Part shown: piece after piece, positions 8,593 through 16,472 of the stretch
Numbering within the stretch: position 1 is the stretch's first letter
Layout: each line of letters starts with the position of its first letter
NCBI RefSeq assembly: GCF_000737595.1
Contig: NZ_CP006271.1
Coordinates: 186,001-250,000, forward strand
Source of the DNA: Synechococcus sp. KORDI-52
Lineage (GTDB): Bacteria > Cyanobacteriota > Cyanobacteriia > PCC-6307 > Cyanobiaceae
Length of the DNA stretch: 64,000 nt
Direction of reading: 5' to 3'
The notes under the pieces: model-generated
The model's input: the letters and a program-made list of their open reading frames with translations, nothing else
The model's database searches: none
Told to the model about the DNA's origin: nothing
Made by a program: the position numbers and the translations under genes

Positions 8593-9336
8593 ATGAGCCA
8601 ACCACCTGGACACCGCACCGATGGTCGAAGCCCGCGGCAGTTGCGACCGTTCTCGGTGAGCTGGAATCCCATGGGGTTTGCCTTGAGCTCCCTAGTGGTT
8701 CACACCGGTCGAACCGCTGTTCTCTGCAGCGTCTGCCTGGAGGAGAAGGTCCCCCGCTGGCGCAAGGGAGAGGGGTTGGGATGGCTCAGCGCCGAATACC
8801 GGTTGCTCCCGGGCTCCACGCCGCAGCGGCAATCCCGAGAGTTGATGAAACTGTCGGGCCGAACGCAGGAGATTCAACGGCTGATCGGCCGCAGCCTGCG
8901 CGCCGTGATCGACATGGAGCGCCTTGGGGAGCGCACCTTGCTGATCGACTGCGATGTGATCCAGGCCGATGCCGGCACCCGGACGGCGTCGATCACCGGG
9001 GCTTGGCTGGCCCTTGAACAGGCCTGCCGGTCGCTCGTGCAGCAAGGAGTGCTGGAACAATCACCCCTGGTCGACCAGGTGGCTGCCGTGTCCGTCGGCC
9101 TTGTGAATGGCGAAGCCTTGCTGGATCTCGACTACAGCGAGGACAGCAGGGCTGAGGTGGACCTGAATGTTGTGCAGGCTGGCGATGGTCGCCTGCTGGA
9201 GATTCAAGGAACAGCGGAAGGAGCCCCCTTCAGCCGCAGCCAGCTCAATGATTTGCTGGATCTTGCGGAGCCGGGCCTGACATCCTTGATGCAGGCGCAA
9301 CATGGAGCCTTGAACGAGCACAGCAGCTTTACGTAA
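8593..9336 (+). CDS. rph: Ribonuclease PH
   Basis: The 247-residue phosphorolytic 3'-5' exoribonuclease trims tRNA 3' ends. Family features are the N-terminal RTDGR and PRQLRP, a conserved block at VPRWRKGEGLGWLSAEY, and the active-site region DCDVIQADAGTRTASITGA, with EIQGTAEGAPFSRSQL near the C terminus. The ATG at 8593 is preferred to an upstream GTG or ATG that would add residues unlike the family. The stop codon lies inside the NtcA box of the next gene. Confidence 0.93.
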   Translation: MSQPPGHRTDGRSPRQLRPFSVSWNPMGFALSSLVVHTGRTAVLCSVCLEEKVPRWRKGEGLGWLSAEYRLLPGSTPQRQSRELMKLSGRTQEIQRLIGRSLRAVIDMERLGERTLLIDCDVIQADAGTRTASITGAWLALEQACRSLVQQGVLEQSPLVDQVAAVSVGLVNGEALLDLDYSEDSRAEVDLNVVQAGDGRLLEIQGTAEGAPFSRSQLNDLLDLAEPGLTSLMQAQHGALNEHSSFT

Positions 9337-9374
9337 TAACGGCTACATGGCGGCCACCGATGGCTCCGTAACTT
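9333..9374 (+). promoter_or_regulatory. NtcA-activated promoter of ntcA
   Basis: A perfect GTA-N8-TAC NtcA box is at 9333-9346. After exactly 22 bases comes a TAN3T-type -10 element, TAACTT, at 9369-9374. This is the class II arrangement of NtcA-activated cyanobacterial promoters. The predicted start of transcription is near 9381, about 15 bases before the ntcA ATG, with a G-rich ribosome-binding region between. It implies positive autoregulation, as known for ntcA in other cyanobacteria. The box overlaps the rph stop codon. Confidence 0.8.
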
Positions 9375-9395
9375 CGCTTCATCAGGGGGGTTGTC

Positions 9396-10112
9396 ATGAC
9401 CAGTAGCCGAGGTTTCAGCCGATACGCCCCACAGATGGTGGCTCCAGCTCCCAGTCCAGAGCCGGCCAATCGCTCCCTGTTGGAGATCATCCGCGATCTG
9501 GATGGCGCCAGCAGTGAGCTGGTGGACCGCAACAAGACAATCTTTTTTCCCGGAGATCCCGCCGAACGGGTGTATCTGATCCGCCGGGGAGCTGTTCGCC
9601 TCTCCCGCGTGTATGAATCAGGCGAAGAGATCACGGTGGCCCTGCTCCGCGAGAACAGCCTTTTCGGGGTGCTCTCCTTGCTGACCGGTCAACGATCCGA
9701 TCGCTTCTATCACGCAGTGGCCTTCACCAGGGTTGAGATGGTGACAGCACCGGCGACATCCGTGAAGGCCGCCATCGAAGCGGACACCAGCGTTGGGCTG
9801 CGCTTGCTTCAGGGCCTGTCCAGCCGGATTCTTCAGACCGAAACAATGATCGAAACCCTGACCCACAGGGACATGTCTTCGCGTCTGGTGAGCTTCTTGC
9901 TGGTGCTGTGCAGAGATTTCGGCGTGGCCGATGAGCTGGGCATCACCATCGATCTGCGCCTGTCGCATCAAGCCATCGCTGAAGCGATTGGCTCAACCCG
10001 CGTCACAATCACGCGTCTGCTGGGAGACTTGCGCCAATCCGGTCTGGTTCAGATTGATCGCAAAAAAATCACCGTTCTGGATCCGATCGCTCTGGCCAAA
10101 CGCTTCAGCTAG
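9396..10112 (+). CDS. ntcA: Global nitrogen regulator NtcA (CRP family)
   Basis: This 238-residue CRP/FNR-family activator senses 2-oxoglutarate and switches on nitrogen-assimilation genes. The effector fold is at about residues 40-150, and the C-terminal helix-turn-helix [24 protein letters not shown] at 190-213 is essentially the NtcA recognition helix. The ATG at 9396 follows a GGGGGG stretch that serves as ribosome-binding site. It has its own NtcA-type promoter directly upstream. The likely target amt is 20 kb away in this window. Confidence 0.97.
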   Translation: MTSSRGFSRYAPQMVAPAPSPEPANRSLLEIIRDLDGASSELVDRNKTIFFPGDPAERVYLIRRGAVRLSRVYESGEEITVALLRENSLFGVLSLLTGQRSDRFYHAVAFTRVEMVTAPATSVKAAIEADTSVGLRLLQGLSSRILQTETMIETLTHRDMSSRLVSFLLVLCRDFGVADELGITIDLRLSHQAIAEAIGSTRVTITRLLGDLRQSGLVQIDRKKITVLDPIALAKRFS

Positions 10113-10139
10113 ACAGCAACGCGACCGACAGGTGCAGCC

Positions 10140-11291
10140 ATGAGCGGCTGGGCGTTAATCCTCGTTCTCCTGGTCCTCGGAGGCGTGCTGTCGACCCTGG
10201 GTGACCGGTTGGGCAGCCGCGTTGGCAAAGCCAGGCTGAGCTTGTTCAAAATGCGCCCGCGGCGAACCGCCGTTCTGATCACAGTGCTGACTGGCAGCCT
10301 GATCAGCGCACTGTCGCTCGGCCTGCTGCTGCTGGTGAGCCGCCAGCTGAGGGTGGGACTGTTTGAACTTGATGCTCTGCAAGCCCGGCTCCAGGACAGC
10401 CGACGGCAGCTCGATGCAGCCGAACGGGAACGGGACAAGACCCGAACGGACACCAAGCGGATTGCTGCTGAGCTCAAGCAGGCGCAGCAACGGGCGGACA
10501 CCCTGCGCCTTGAACTGGCTCCGCTTCAGGACGAACGCGCCCAACTCGAGGCCGAGCGCGAACGATTAACCCGCGATATCGCCTCCCGCGATGCCGATAT
10601 CCAGCGAACGGAAGCTGAATTGAAGAGTGTGCGCAGCCGCATCCGATCCGGTGAGCAGGAACTCAAGGATCTCGAACGCAATCTGGTCGCCCTCAGACGT
10701 GGGTCGGTGGTGATCAGCAGCGGACAGACCTTGGCGCGAGCAACGGTTCGGCTCGACGCTCCAGAGCAAGCAAAACTCGCTGTCGACAGGCTGCTTCAGG
10801 AAGCCAATCTCAATGCCTACGCCAAGGTGAGGCCGGGTGAAGCCCCCAAACGCCAGTTGATCCGCGTCCCCCGCAGCGACGTGCAACGGCTGCAAAGCAT
10901 CATCCGAGAACCGGACACCTGGGTGATCTCACTGCGCTCCGCCACCAATGTGCTGCGCGGCGAAACGGCGGTGTACGCCTTCCCCGAGGTGCGTCCCAAC
11001 CGTCGGGTGGCGCAAAGCGGGGACGTGCTGGCCACCACCACACTGCAACAGGATGAACGCACTCCGGAGAGCATCCGCACACGCCTGAACCTTCTCCTGG
11101 CTTCGGCCTATGCGGAGGTGCAACGGCGGGGATCCCTCACGGAAGGGCTGCAGTTTGATGGATCGGCCGTCTCTCAACTGGCCCAGAGTCTGATGGAAGA
11201 GCCCAGCCAAAGCGTGATCTTGAAGGTGATTGCTTCTGGGGTCAGCGAGAGCGCCGATCCTGTGGTCGTCAAGATTGAGGCCTCCCGATGA
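10140..11291 (+). CDS. DUF3084 coiled-coil membrane protein
   Basis: The 383-residue protein has two N-terminal membrane spans (residues 4-20 and about 44-66), then a long coiled coil of Arg, Glu and Leu-rich heptads (about 75-190), then a compact C-terminal domain. It matches the cyanobacterial DUF3084 family, whose function is unknown. The position right after ntcA (27 bases) and the four-base ATGA overlap with the following YqgF-like gene suggest readthrough transcription. Confidence 0.75.
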   Translation: MSGWALILVLLVLGGVLSTLGDRLGSRVGKARLSLFKMRPRRTAVLITVLTGSLISALSLGLLLLVSRQLRVGLFELDALQARLQDSRRQLDAAERERDKTRTDTKRIAAELKQAQQRADTLRLELAPLQDERAQLEAERERLTRDIASRDADIQRTEAELKSVRSRIRSGEQELKDLERNLVALRRGSVVISSGQTLARATVRLDAPEQAKLAVDRLLQEANLNAYAKVRPGEAPKRQLIRVPRSDVQRLQSIIREPDTWVISLRSATNVLRGETAVYAFPEVRPNRRVAQSGDVLATTTLQQDERTPESIRTRLNLLLASAYAEVQRRGSLTEGLQFDGSAVSQLAQSLMEEPSQSVILKVIASGVSESADPVVVKIEASR

Positions 11292-11728
11292 AGCGGGTTG
11301 CGGTGCTCGATCCAGGCCGCTGCAAGTGTGGCCTGGTGCTGGCCGATCTTGATCTTGGACTTGTCCGCGAGGGCCACCTCCTCACCCCAGAGGCCGTGGA
11401 ACCCTGGCTGGAGCGGTGGAATCAAGACCAACCTCTGGACCGCATCCTGATCGGCAATGGCACGGGAAGCCAGGCATGGATCAAACGGCTCAAACGCCTG
11501 GGCAGCCTCACGGTGATTCCGGAACAGGGAAGCACCCTGAGGGCAAGACAGCGGTACTGGACGCTATGGCCCGCTCGAGGTTGGCGCCGAGTCCTGCCGA
11601 CGGGGCTGCGCATTCCACCGGTGGACCTGGATGCTGTTGCCGCCCTGGTGATGCTGGAAGAGCACCTTCAATGCCACCTGCGATGGCCAGAGCCGGCCCC
11701 AAAGTTCGTGCTCAGAACCGGGCCCTGA
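11288..11728 (+). CDS. YqgF/RuvX-like RNase H-fold protein
   Basis: The 146-residue protein begins with AVLDPGRCKCGLVLADL, the DPG first strand of the RNase H-like YqgF/RuvX resolvase family, and continues with ILIGNGTGSQAW and IPEQGST, equivalent to the second acidic strand. PPVDLDAVAALVM near the C terminus fits the final acidic position. It is shorter and more divergent than canonical RuvX, so nuclease activity is inference. Translationally coupled to the DUF3084 gene. Confidence 0.6.
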   Translation: MKRVAVLDPGRCKCGLVLADLDLGLVREGHLLTPEAVEPWLERWNQDQPLDRILIGNGTGSQAWIKRLKRLGSLTVIPEQGSTLRARQRYWTLWPARGWRRVLPTGLRIPPVDLDAVAALVMLEEHLQCHLRWPEPAPKFVLRTGP

Positions 11729-11969
11729 CCATGAAGGTGTAGTCACCTCCCGGTTCAAGCTTGTAATCGGATCGCACCAGGAACCGGCGTAGGGCATCCT
11801 CGATCAGAGCCCGTCCCAAGGACGGTTCCACCACCAGCTCACCCCGGTCAAACCCCCAGGAAAACTGCCACTCGAAGCCACCGGCCGAAACCTCGCCCTC
11901 CACACACTTGGCCTGAAAACACTGGCGGAGCACCCGCAGATGGGCTGTTGTCGCCGGAAGCGCCGGCAT
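11712..11969 (-). CDS. DUF3146 family protein
   Basis: A small soluble protein of 85 residues found in cyanobacteria and classed as DUF3146; function unknown. Its ATG at 11969 shares a base with the pth stop (TGATG), which makes this start more likely than a site 12 bases upstream. Its 3' end overlaps the convergent YqgF-like gene by 17 bases. Sequence features include QCFQAKCVEGEV and a C-terminal GGDYTFMVRARF. Confidence 0.6.
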   Translation of the reverse strand: MPALPATTAHLRVLRQCFQAKCVEGEVSAGGFEWQFSWGFDRGELVVEPSLGRALIEDALRRFLVRSDYKLEPGGDYTFMVRARF

Positions 11970-12586
11970 CAGTCGTTGCACTCCAGGTCATGGCGGAACC
12001 CGTTGATCCAAGTTCCAGCGCGCTCAAAACTTTGGCGCTGAAGACGTTCGATCGCCTCCAGAACAGCATCAAGAACCGCCTCGACACAGGGTTGCTCCAG
12101 CTTGCTGAAGGGACCAAGAACATGGGACACCGTTCGGGCTCGACGCTCGGCAGGGTTCTCAGCTGGTGCACCTATGCCGATCCGCAATCTCGGAAAGGCC
12201 TGGGTTCCGAGATGCTGAATGGTGCTGCGCAGTCCGTTGTGACCACCAGCTCCACCCTGAGCCCGCAGCCGCAGGCGACCGAGGGGAAGATCCATGTCGT
12301 CCACCAGCACCAGCAGTTGGTGCGGTTCAAGCCCAAACCAATCGAGGGCCGCACGGATCGCCCGACCGCTGTCGTTCATGTAGGTCTGTGGCATCAAGAA
12401 GCGCAAACGTCGATCCCCCACACCTGTATCGGCGGCCAGACCATGCAGCTTGGCTTGCTGCCGAAAACTGAATCCAGAACGGTCACTCAGAAGCTCCAAC
12501 GCCATGAAGCCGATGTTGTGACGTGTTCCGGAATATTTGGTCCCTGGATTGCCCAGTCCGACCACCAGCTTGAGATCAGTGGTCAT
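11969..12586 (-). CDS. pth: Peptidyl-tRNA hydrolase
   Basis: This 205-residue enzyme releases peptides from stalled peptidyl-tRNA. Family motifs are VVGLGNPGTKYSGTRHNIGFMALE with catalytic His23, then MPQTYMNDSG and LVDDMDLPLGRLRLRAQGGAGGHNGLRS. The C terminus is normal for bacterial Pth. It follows tatA by 14 bases on the same strand and overlaps the DUF3146 gene, so psbH, tatA, pth and DUF3146 look like one transcription unit. Confidence 0.96.
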   Translation of the reverse strand: MTTDLKLVVGLGNPGTKYSGTRHNIGFMALELLSDRSGFSFRQQAKLHGLAADTGVGDRRLRFLMPQTYMNDSGRAIRAALDWFGLEPHQLLVLVDDMDLPLGRLRLRAQGGAGGHNGLRSTIQHLGTQAFPRLRIGIGAPAENPAERRARTVSHVLGPFSKLEQPCVEAVLDAVLEAIERLQRQSFERAGTWINGFRHDLECND

Positions 12587-12600
12587 ACCGCTGGAACAAC

Positions 12601-12831
12601 TCAGTCGCTGGGGGGAAGTTCTTCAGCCGGTTTGACCGTGTCGTCAGGCATTTCCGGCTCAGCCATGGCTTTGTTGATCTCCCGTTCAAATTCCTTGGAG
12701 GCCGACTGAAAACCCTTCAAGGTCTTGCCCAAGGTACGACCTAGTTCTGGGAGCCGCTTCGGACCAAAAACCAACAGGGCAACGGCGCCGATGACCGCCA
12801 TTTCGGGGAGACCGACGCCGAAGATGTTCAT
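12601..12831 (-). CDS. tatA: Sec-independent translocase TatA/E
   Basis: The 76-residue protein has one N-terminal membrane span (EMAVIGAVALLVFGPKRLPELGRTLGKTLKGF) with the FGPK hinge and amphipathic helix of TatA, followed by an acidic tail. It forms the pore of the twin-arginine export system in plasma and thylakoid membranes. It lies nine bases downstream of psbH and 14 bases upstream of pth on the same strand. Confidence 0.93.
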   Translation of the reverse strand: MNIFGVGLPEMAVIGAVALLVFGPKRLPELGRTLGKTLKGFQSASKEFEREINKAMAEPEMPDDTVKPAEELPPSD

Positions 12832-12840
12832 ACGTCCAGA

Positions 12841-13041
12841 TCAGCCCAGGCCGTTCCAGTTCACGTTGATGCCCTCAAGGATCAGGGACTTGTTGTAGAG
12901 CTGGAGGATCACCAACAGAAACACCAGGAACAGCACCATGAAAATGCCCATAACGGGAGTGGTGCCCCATCCGGGAACCACCTTGCCGTATTCGGAGTTA
13001 AGGGGGCGGAGAAGGTCTCCCAGACGGGTGCGTTGGGCCAT
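12841..13041 (-). CDS. psbH: Photosystem II phosphoprotein PsbH
   Basis: The 66-residue small photosystem II subunit has the conserved N terminus [26 protein letters not shown] and one membrane span [19 protein letters not shown]. It stabilises QA to QB electron transfer and dimer assembly. It lies divergent from psbN, with an 84-base gap that must hold both promoters. Confidence 0.97.
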   Translation of the reverse strand: MAQRTRLGDLLRPLNSEYGKVVPGWGTTPVMGIFMVLFLVFLLVILQLYNKSLILEGINVNWNGLG

Positions 13042-13125
13042 GGCGACGCCGGGTCTCGGGTGGTTTGAAGTCCCGATACTGTAGGGGCCGACTCCGGTTC
13101 GGGGTTGATCCTGTCGAGAGATGTG

Positions 13126-13266
13126 ATGGAAACGTCGTCCCCAGCCCTGTCAGTCGCCATTGGCGTGCTCGCCGTTTTGTTCGGACTCACCGGATTTGGC
13201 GTTTACCAGGCCTTCGGCCCGCCCTCAAAAGCACTCGACGACCCGTTCGACGATCACGAGGACTGA
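13126..13266 (+). CDS. psbN: Photosystem II assembly protein PsbN
   Basis: A 46-residue frame reads [20 protein letters not shown], then [20 protein letters not shown] and an acidic end, a match to PsbN. The protein helps assemble and repair photosystem II rather than being a structural subunit. It is encoded opposite and divergent to psbH, as in other cyanobacteria and chloroplasts. The last 13 bases overlap the end of the alpha-mannosidase gene on the other strand. Confidence 0.95.
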   Translation: METSSPALSVAIGVLAVLFGLTGFGVYQAFGPPSKALDDPFDDHED

Positions 13267-16193
13267 CCGAGCACCAAGGAGACGAGTTCTCCCGGGGCGA
13301 TCACCACGGCATCAGCAGCACTTGAATCAGATTCCCTGCGCACACTCCACCCCGCTCCAGGGGTCCAGCGGCAGCGCGACGATCCCGCATTGAGCAGCTG
13401 CAGCAGACAATCACCCCCATGGCCCTTCAAAGCCACCGGTGTGAGCTGCAGCGGCAGCGCTGGGATCCATTGACGCAGCGCTGCAGGCAGAGGCAGACAC
13501 CATCCCGGCTCGCGGAAGGCAATGGCCGCTTGCGGCACACCCGCATCGCTCCAGGAGCCAGACAACGGCATGAGGGCCAAACGCTGGCGATGCCACCCCT
13601 GATCGGCACTCGGATCAGGCCAGGTCGGACCGCGCAGCAGCGAAACACCAAGCCGGTCTGAAGACCAATCAACCCCCTGGGGACCGTCCAGCAGCACAGC
13701 CATCCCGCCTCCGGGAGCCGCCGACTGCGAGGCGAACCAGGAGATCACGGGGACCTCCCAGCGGGCTTGTTCCCGAGCCGTCATCGGCTCAGCCGGCCGT
13801 TCGATCACCCCTCCACTGGTGTCGGCAGCAATGCGGACGGCGGGAGTCGCCAACGGCAGATCCAGACGCAACAACTCGTGGGTCTGACGCCAGTCGATGC
13901 TGCAGATCAGCTCAAGCCACGGCGTGTCGGCCTTCAGCCGCAGGTCGAGCCGCATGCGGCTGGCACCAAGCTGGCGCCGCAACACCCCATGGGCCACCAG
14001 GGGGCCCTGATCGAGCCATTCCATGCAATCCGTGGGCACCACGCCCAGGGGCTGAGATCGGTAGTCCGCCGCCAGATCCCAGGCATCCCAGAATTCGCCG
14101 CGGTCCCGATAGCGCTCCAATTGCAGGGGGGACGACAATTGATTCCGGCCATCGCGATCCCGCAGAGCCAGCAGTCCTGCCGCGGAGACGTCAAGGTCGA
14201 TCAGACCATTGCCCACGCGCCAAGCCCCCGCCCCCAGCGACGTGATGACCACCGGGTGACGGGGTTCAGCAGCGCAGGACGCCAACCCTGGTTCACTCCG
14301 GAGCGGCACAGAACAGGTCCCGTGCTGAGGTGGCAACTGCACCCAGGTGCCACCACCAGCGGCGGCCTGCTGGGGCAATGCAACGGCTTGGGCTGACCAC
14401 GATCCCGCCGGAAGACGAACCAGAGGCGACCAGGAGGCCAAAGGCTGCAGACCCCACCAACTCCAGTCCCCCGCCGTGACCTGCGAAAGGGACAGCCTTG
14501 CCAGCCTCCGGTCGCGCTCCCGGCGGGCCTGGCGCCGGGCCGCACGCCAGACCGGTTCGGCCTGCTCAAACACCTCAGGGATCGAGGTTCCCGGAAGAAT
14601 GTCATGAAACTGCTGAAACAACAGCGGGCGCCAATCGCTGCTGCGGCTGTCCCGGCCCGTGATGGCCAACAGGGCCGACGCGGCATCGGCCTCCCGCAAA
14701 AGCTGTTCCAAGGTGCGGTTGTGCCGCTTCTGATCAGGCCTGCTGGTGGCGCAACCGCGGTGCAACTCCAGAAAGAGCTCATCCCGCCACACCGGCCAGG
14801 CCTGATCGTCCCGCTCCAGCCCTTTCAGAAACTCACGCACCGTGCCAGCTCGGGTGGGCAGGGCAGTCGATTGGCCCTCCCAGAGCTCGATCTGTTCGAG
14901 CAGCTCTTCGGTCGGACCACCTCCGTGATCACCAACACCCGGAATCCAGAGGGCCGTCTCCAGGCCCGTGGCCTGATGCCATGCCCGCTGTTCCTCGAGC
15001 ATCTCCACAGGGTCAGCGCGGCGCCCGATCGGCGGAAGCATCAGGCTGTGCAGCTCGGATCGTCCCCGCCCGCGCCAGCAGAACACGCGATGGGGGAAGG
15101 GGTTCTCGGCATTCCAGGCCAACTTGTGCGTGCAGAACCAGCGCACACCGGTGGCTGCTGCCACCGCAGGTAGGCCAGCAGCGAAGCCAAAGCTGTCCGG
15201 CAACCAGGCCAGCTCATGGGCCCATTCCGGGAAACGGCGACGGCTGTCGTCCTGCCCGATCGCGAATTGATTCCACAGCGACGCCGTACTGACCAGAACA
15301 CAGTCCGTTTCGACCCAGGGGCCATTGATCGGTTCCCAACGGCCGGCGCGGCTGGCCGCCTGGATCTCAGCAAACAGAGCAGGCCGATGCTGTTCCATCC
15401 AGGCGTAAAGCGCTGGAGTGGAATGGGCAAAGCGCAGCTCGGGCCAGCGACGCATCAGGGCCAAGGCCGATCGAAAGGTGCGTTCAGCGGCCTGCCAGGT
15501 GTCGGCCACCGGCCAGAGCCAGGCGAGATCGAGATGGGCATGACCCAGCCAATGCAACGCCCCTCGCGGGGGGGGCACCTGATGCAGGTGCGCTGCAACA
15601 GCGGCCTGCGCCTCAGCACTGCTGGGATCCAGATCCGCCCAATGCGGCGGCAGGTCTCCGTCCGCCGCCAGATGCAGGTCCAAGGCCGCAGGCAACAAGG
15701 TGCCCTCTGGATCGGGGCCACCGGCTTGCGGCTCGAGATCGAGATGACTGCTGATCAGAGCTCCATCGTCATGCAAGGGGCTACAGAGCTCCAGCACAAG
15801 ATCCAGCGCAGCCCCCTGGCGACATCGCTCGGGCAGTGGCCAGCGACAAGCAGTATCGAAAAGATCCCCCTCATGCACCAGCACACCATCCACCCAGAGC
15901 CGCATCTGCTCGGCCCACCAGCTCAGCACCAGCCGGGCATGGCCAGACGCCTTGTCAGACCAGCCGTCTGGCCAGCTCAACCGCTGCTGAAGCCGCAACC
16001 ATTGTCGGCCTCTTGGCCAGATCAGCAGACCACGCTTGGCCCAGTCCGGACGGTGCGTTGATCCCCAGGTTTCATTGAGAAAACCATCGGCCTGGGGCGT
16101 GCCTGAGCGGTACCAACCGGCTCGCAGATCACGACGCGAGCGACTGCGAAACGTTTCAATCCACTCCGATCGACCGACCTGATCAGGGTCCAT
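13254..16193 (-). CDS. GH38 alpha-mannosidase
   Basis: The 979-residue protein has the GH38 catalytic domain with HAHLDLAWLWP (residues 218-228; zinc-binding His and Asp) and WLPDSFGF (nucleophile Asp about 333). A long C-terminal beta-rich region follows, as in class II alpha-mannosidases. It would hydrolyse alpha-mannosides, possibly in turnover of envelope or storage glycans. No signal peptide is seen, so it should be cytoplasmic. The ATG at 16193 was chosen over start codons closer to psbI. It is flanked by psbN and psbI, an unexpected place for a glycosidase. Confidence 0.88.
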   Translation of the reverse strand: MDPDQVGRSEWIETFRSRSRRDLRAGWYRSGTPQADGFLNETWGSTHRPDWAKRGLLIWPRGRQWLRLQQRLSWPDGWSDKASGHARLVLSWWAEQMRLWVDGVLVHEGDLFDTACRWPLPERCRQGAALDLVLELCSPLHDDGALISSHLDLEPQAGGPDPEGTLLPAALDLHLAADGDLPPHWADLDPSSAEAQAAVAAHLHQVPPPRGALHWLGHAHLDLAWLWPVADTWQAAERTFRSALALMRRWPELRFAHSTPALYAWMEQHRPALFAEIQAASRAGRWEPINGPWVETDCVLVSTASLWNQFAIGQDDSRRRFPEWAHELAWLPDSFGFAAGLPAVAAATGVRWFCTHKLAWNAENPFPHRVFCWRGRGRSELHSLMLPPIGRRADPVEMLEEQRAWHQATGLETALWIPGVGDHGGGPTEELLEQIELWEGQSTALPTRAGTVREFLKGLERDDQAWPVWRDELFLELHRGCATSRPDQKRHNRTLEQLLREADAASALLAITGRDSRSSDWRPLLFQQFHDILPGTSIPEVFEQAEPVWRAARRQARRERDRRLARLSLSQVTAGDWSWWGLQPLASWSPLVRLPAGSWSAQAVALPQQAAAGGGTWVQLPPQHGTCSVPLRSEPGLASCAAEPRHPVVITSLGAGAWRVGNGLIDLDVSAAGLLALRDRDGRNQLSSPLQLERYRDRGEFWDAWDLAADYRSQPLGVVPTDCMEWLDQGPLVAHGVLRRQLGASRMRLDLRLKADTPWLELICSIDWRQTHELLRLDLPLATPAVRIAADTSGGVIERPAEPMTAREQARWEVPVISWFASQSAAPGGGMAVLLDGPQGVDWSSDRLGVSLLRGPTWPDPSADQGWHRQRLALMPLSGSWSDAGVPQAAIAFREPGWCLPLPAALRQWIPALPLQLTPVALKGHGGDCLLQLLNAGSSRCRWTPGAGWSVRRESDSSAADAVVIAPGELVSLVLGQSS

Positions 16194-16257
16194 TGCCCTG
16201 CTGACGTTGTCATGCCCCATAGGATGATGCCCTTCTCTCAGACGCCGGTCGGTCTCC

Positions 16258-16377
16258 ATGCTCGCCCTCAAGATCTCCGTTTACTCGGTCGTCTTCTTCT
16301 TCCTCGGCATCTTCGTGTTCGGATTTCTTGCGAGCGATCCCAGCCGAACCCCCAGCCGCAAGGACCTGGAAGATTGA
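16258..16377 (+). CDS. psbI: Photosystem II reaction centre protein PsbI
   Basis: A 39-residue frame starts [20 protein letters not shown] and ends with [19 protein letters not shown]. This is PsbI, a single-span subunit next to D1. The match runs to the usual C terminus, with the short tail typical of marine picocyanobacteria. It is divergent from the mannosidase gene, 64 bases away. Confidence 0.96.
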   Translation: MLALKISVYSVVFFFLGIFVFGFLASDPSRTPSRKDLED

Positions 16378-16472
16378 GTCAACCTCTCGAACAGACCGCG
16401 CCACGCACTGGTCTGATCGAACTGGGATTCCTGTTATGAGCTGGCAAGCTCATAGCTCTCAGCAGAATTCCT

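Noticed and set aside
8520-9017. 165-residue plus-strand frame overlapping the start of rph
   Set aside because: It is a different frame of the rph region with Arg- and Gly-rich composition and no motif; the RNase PH frame is unambiguous.
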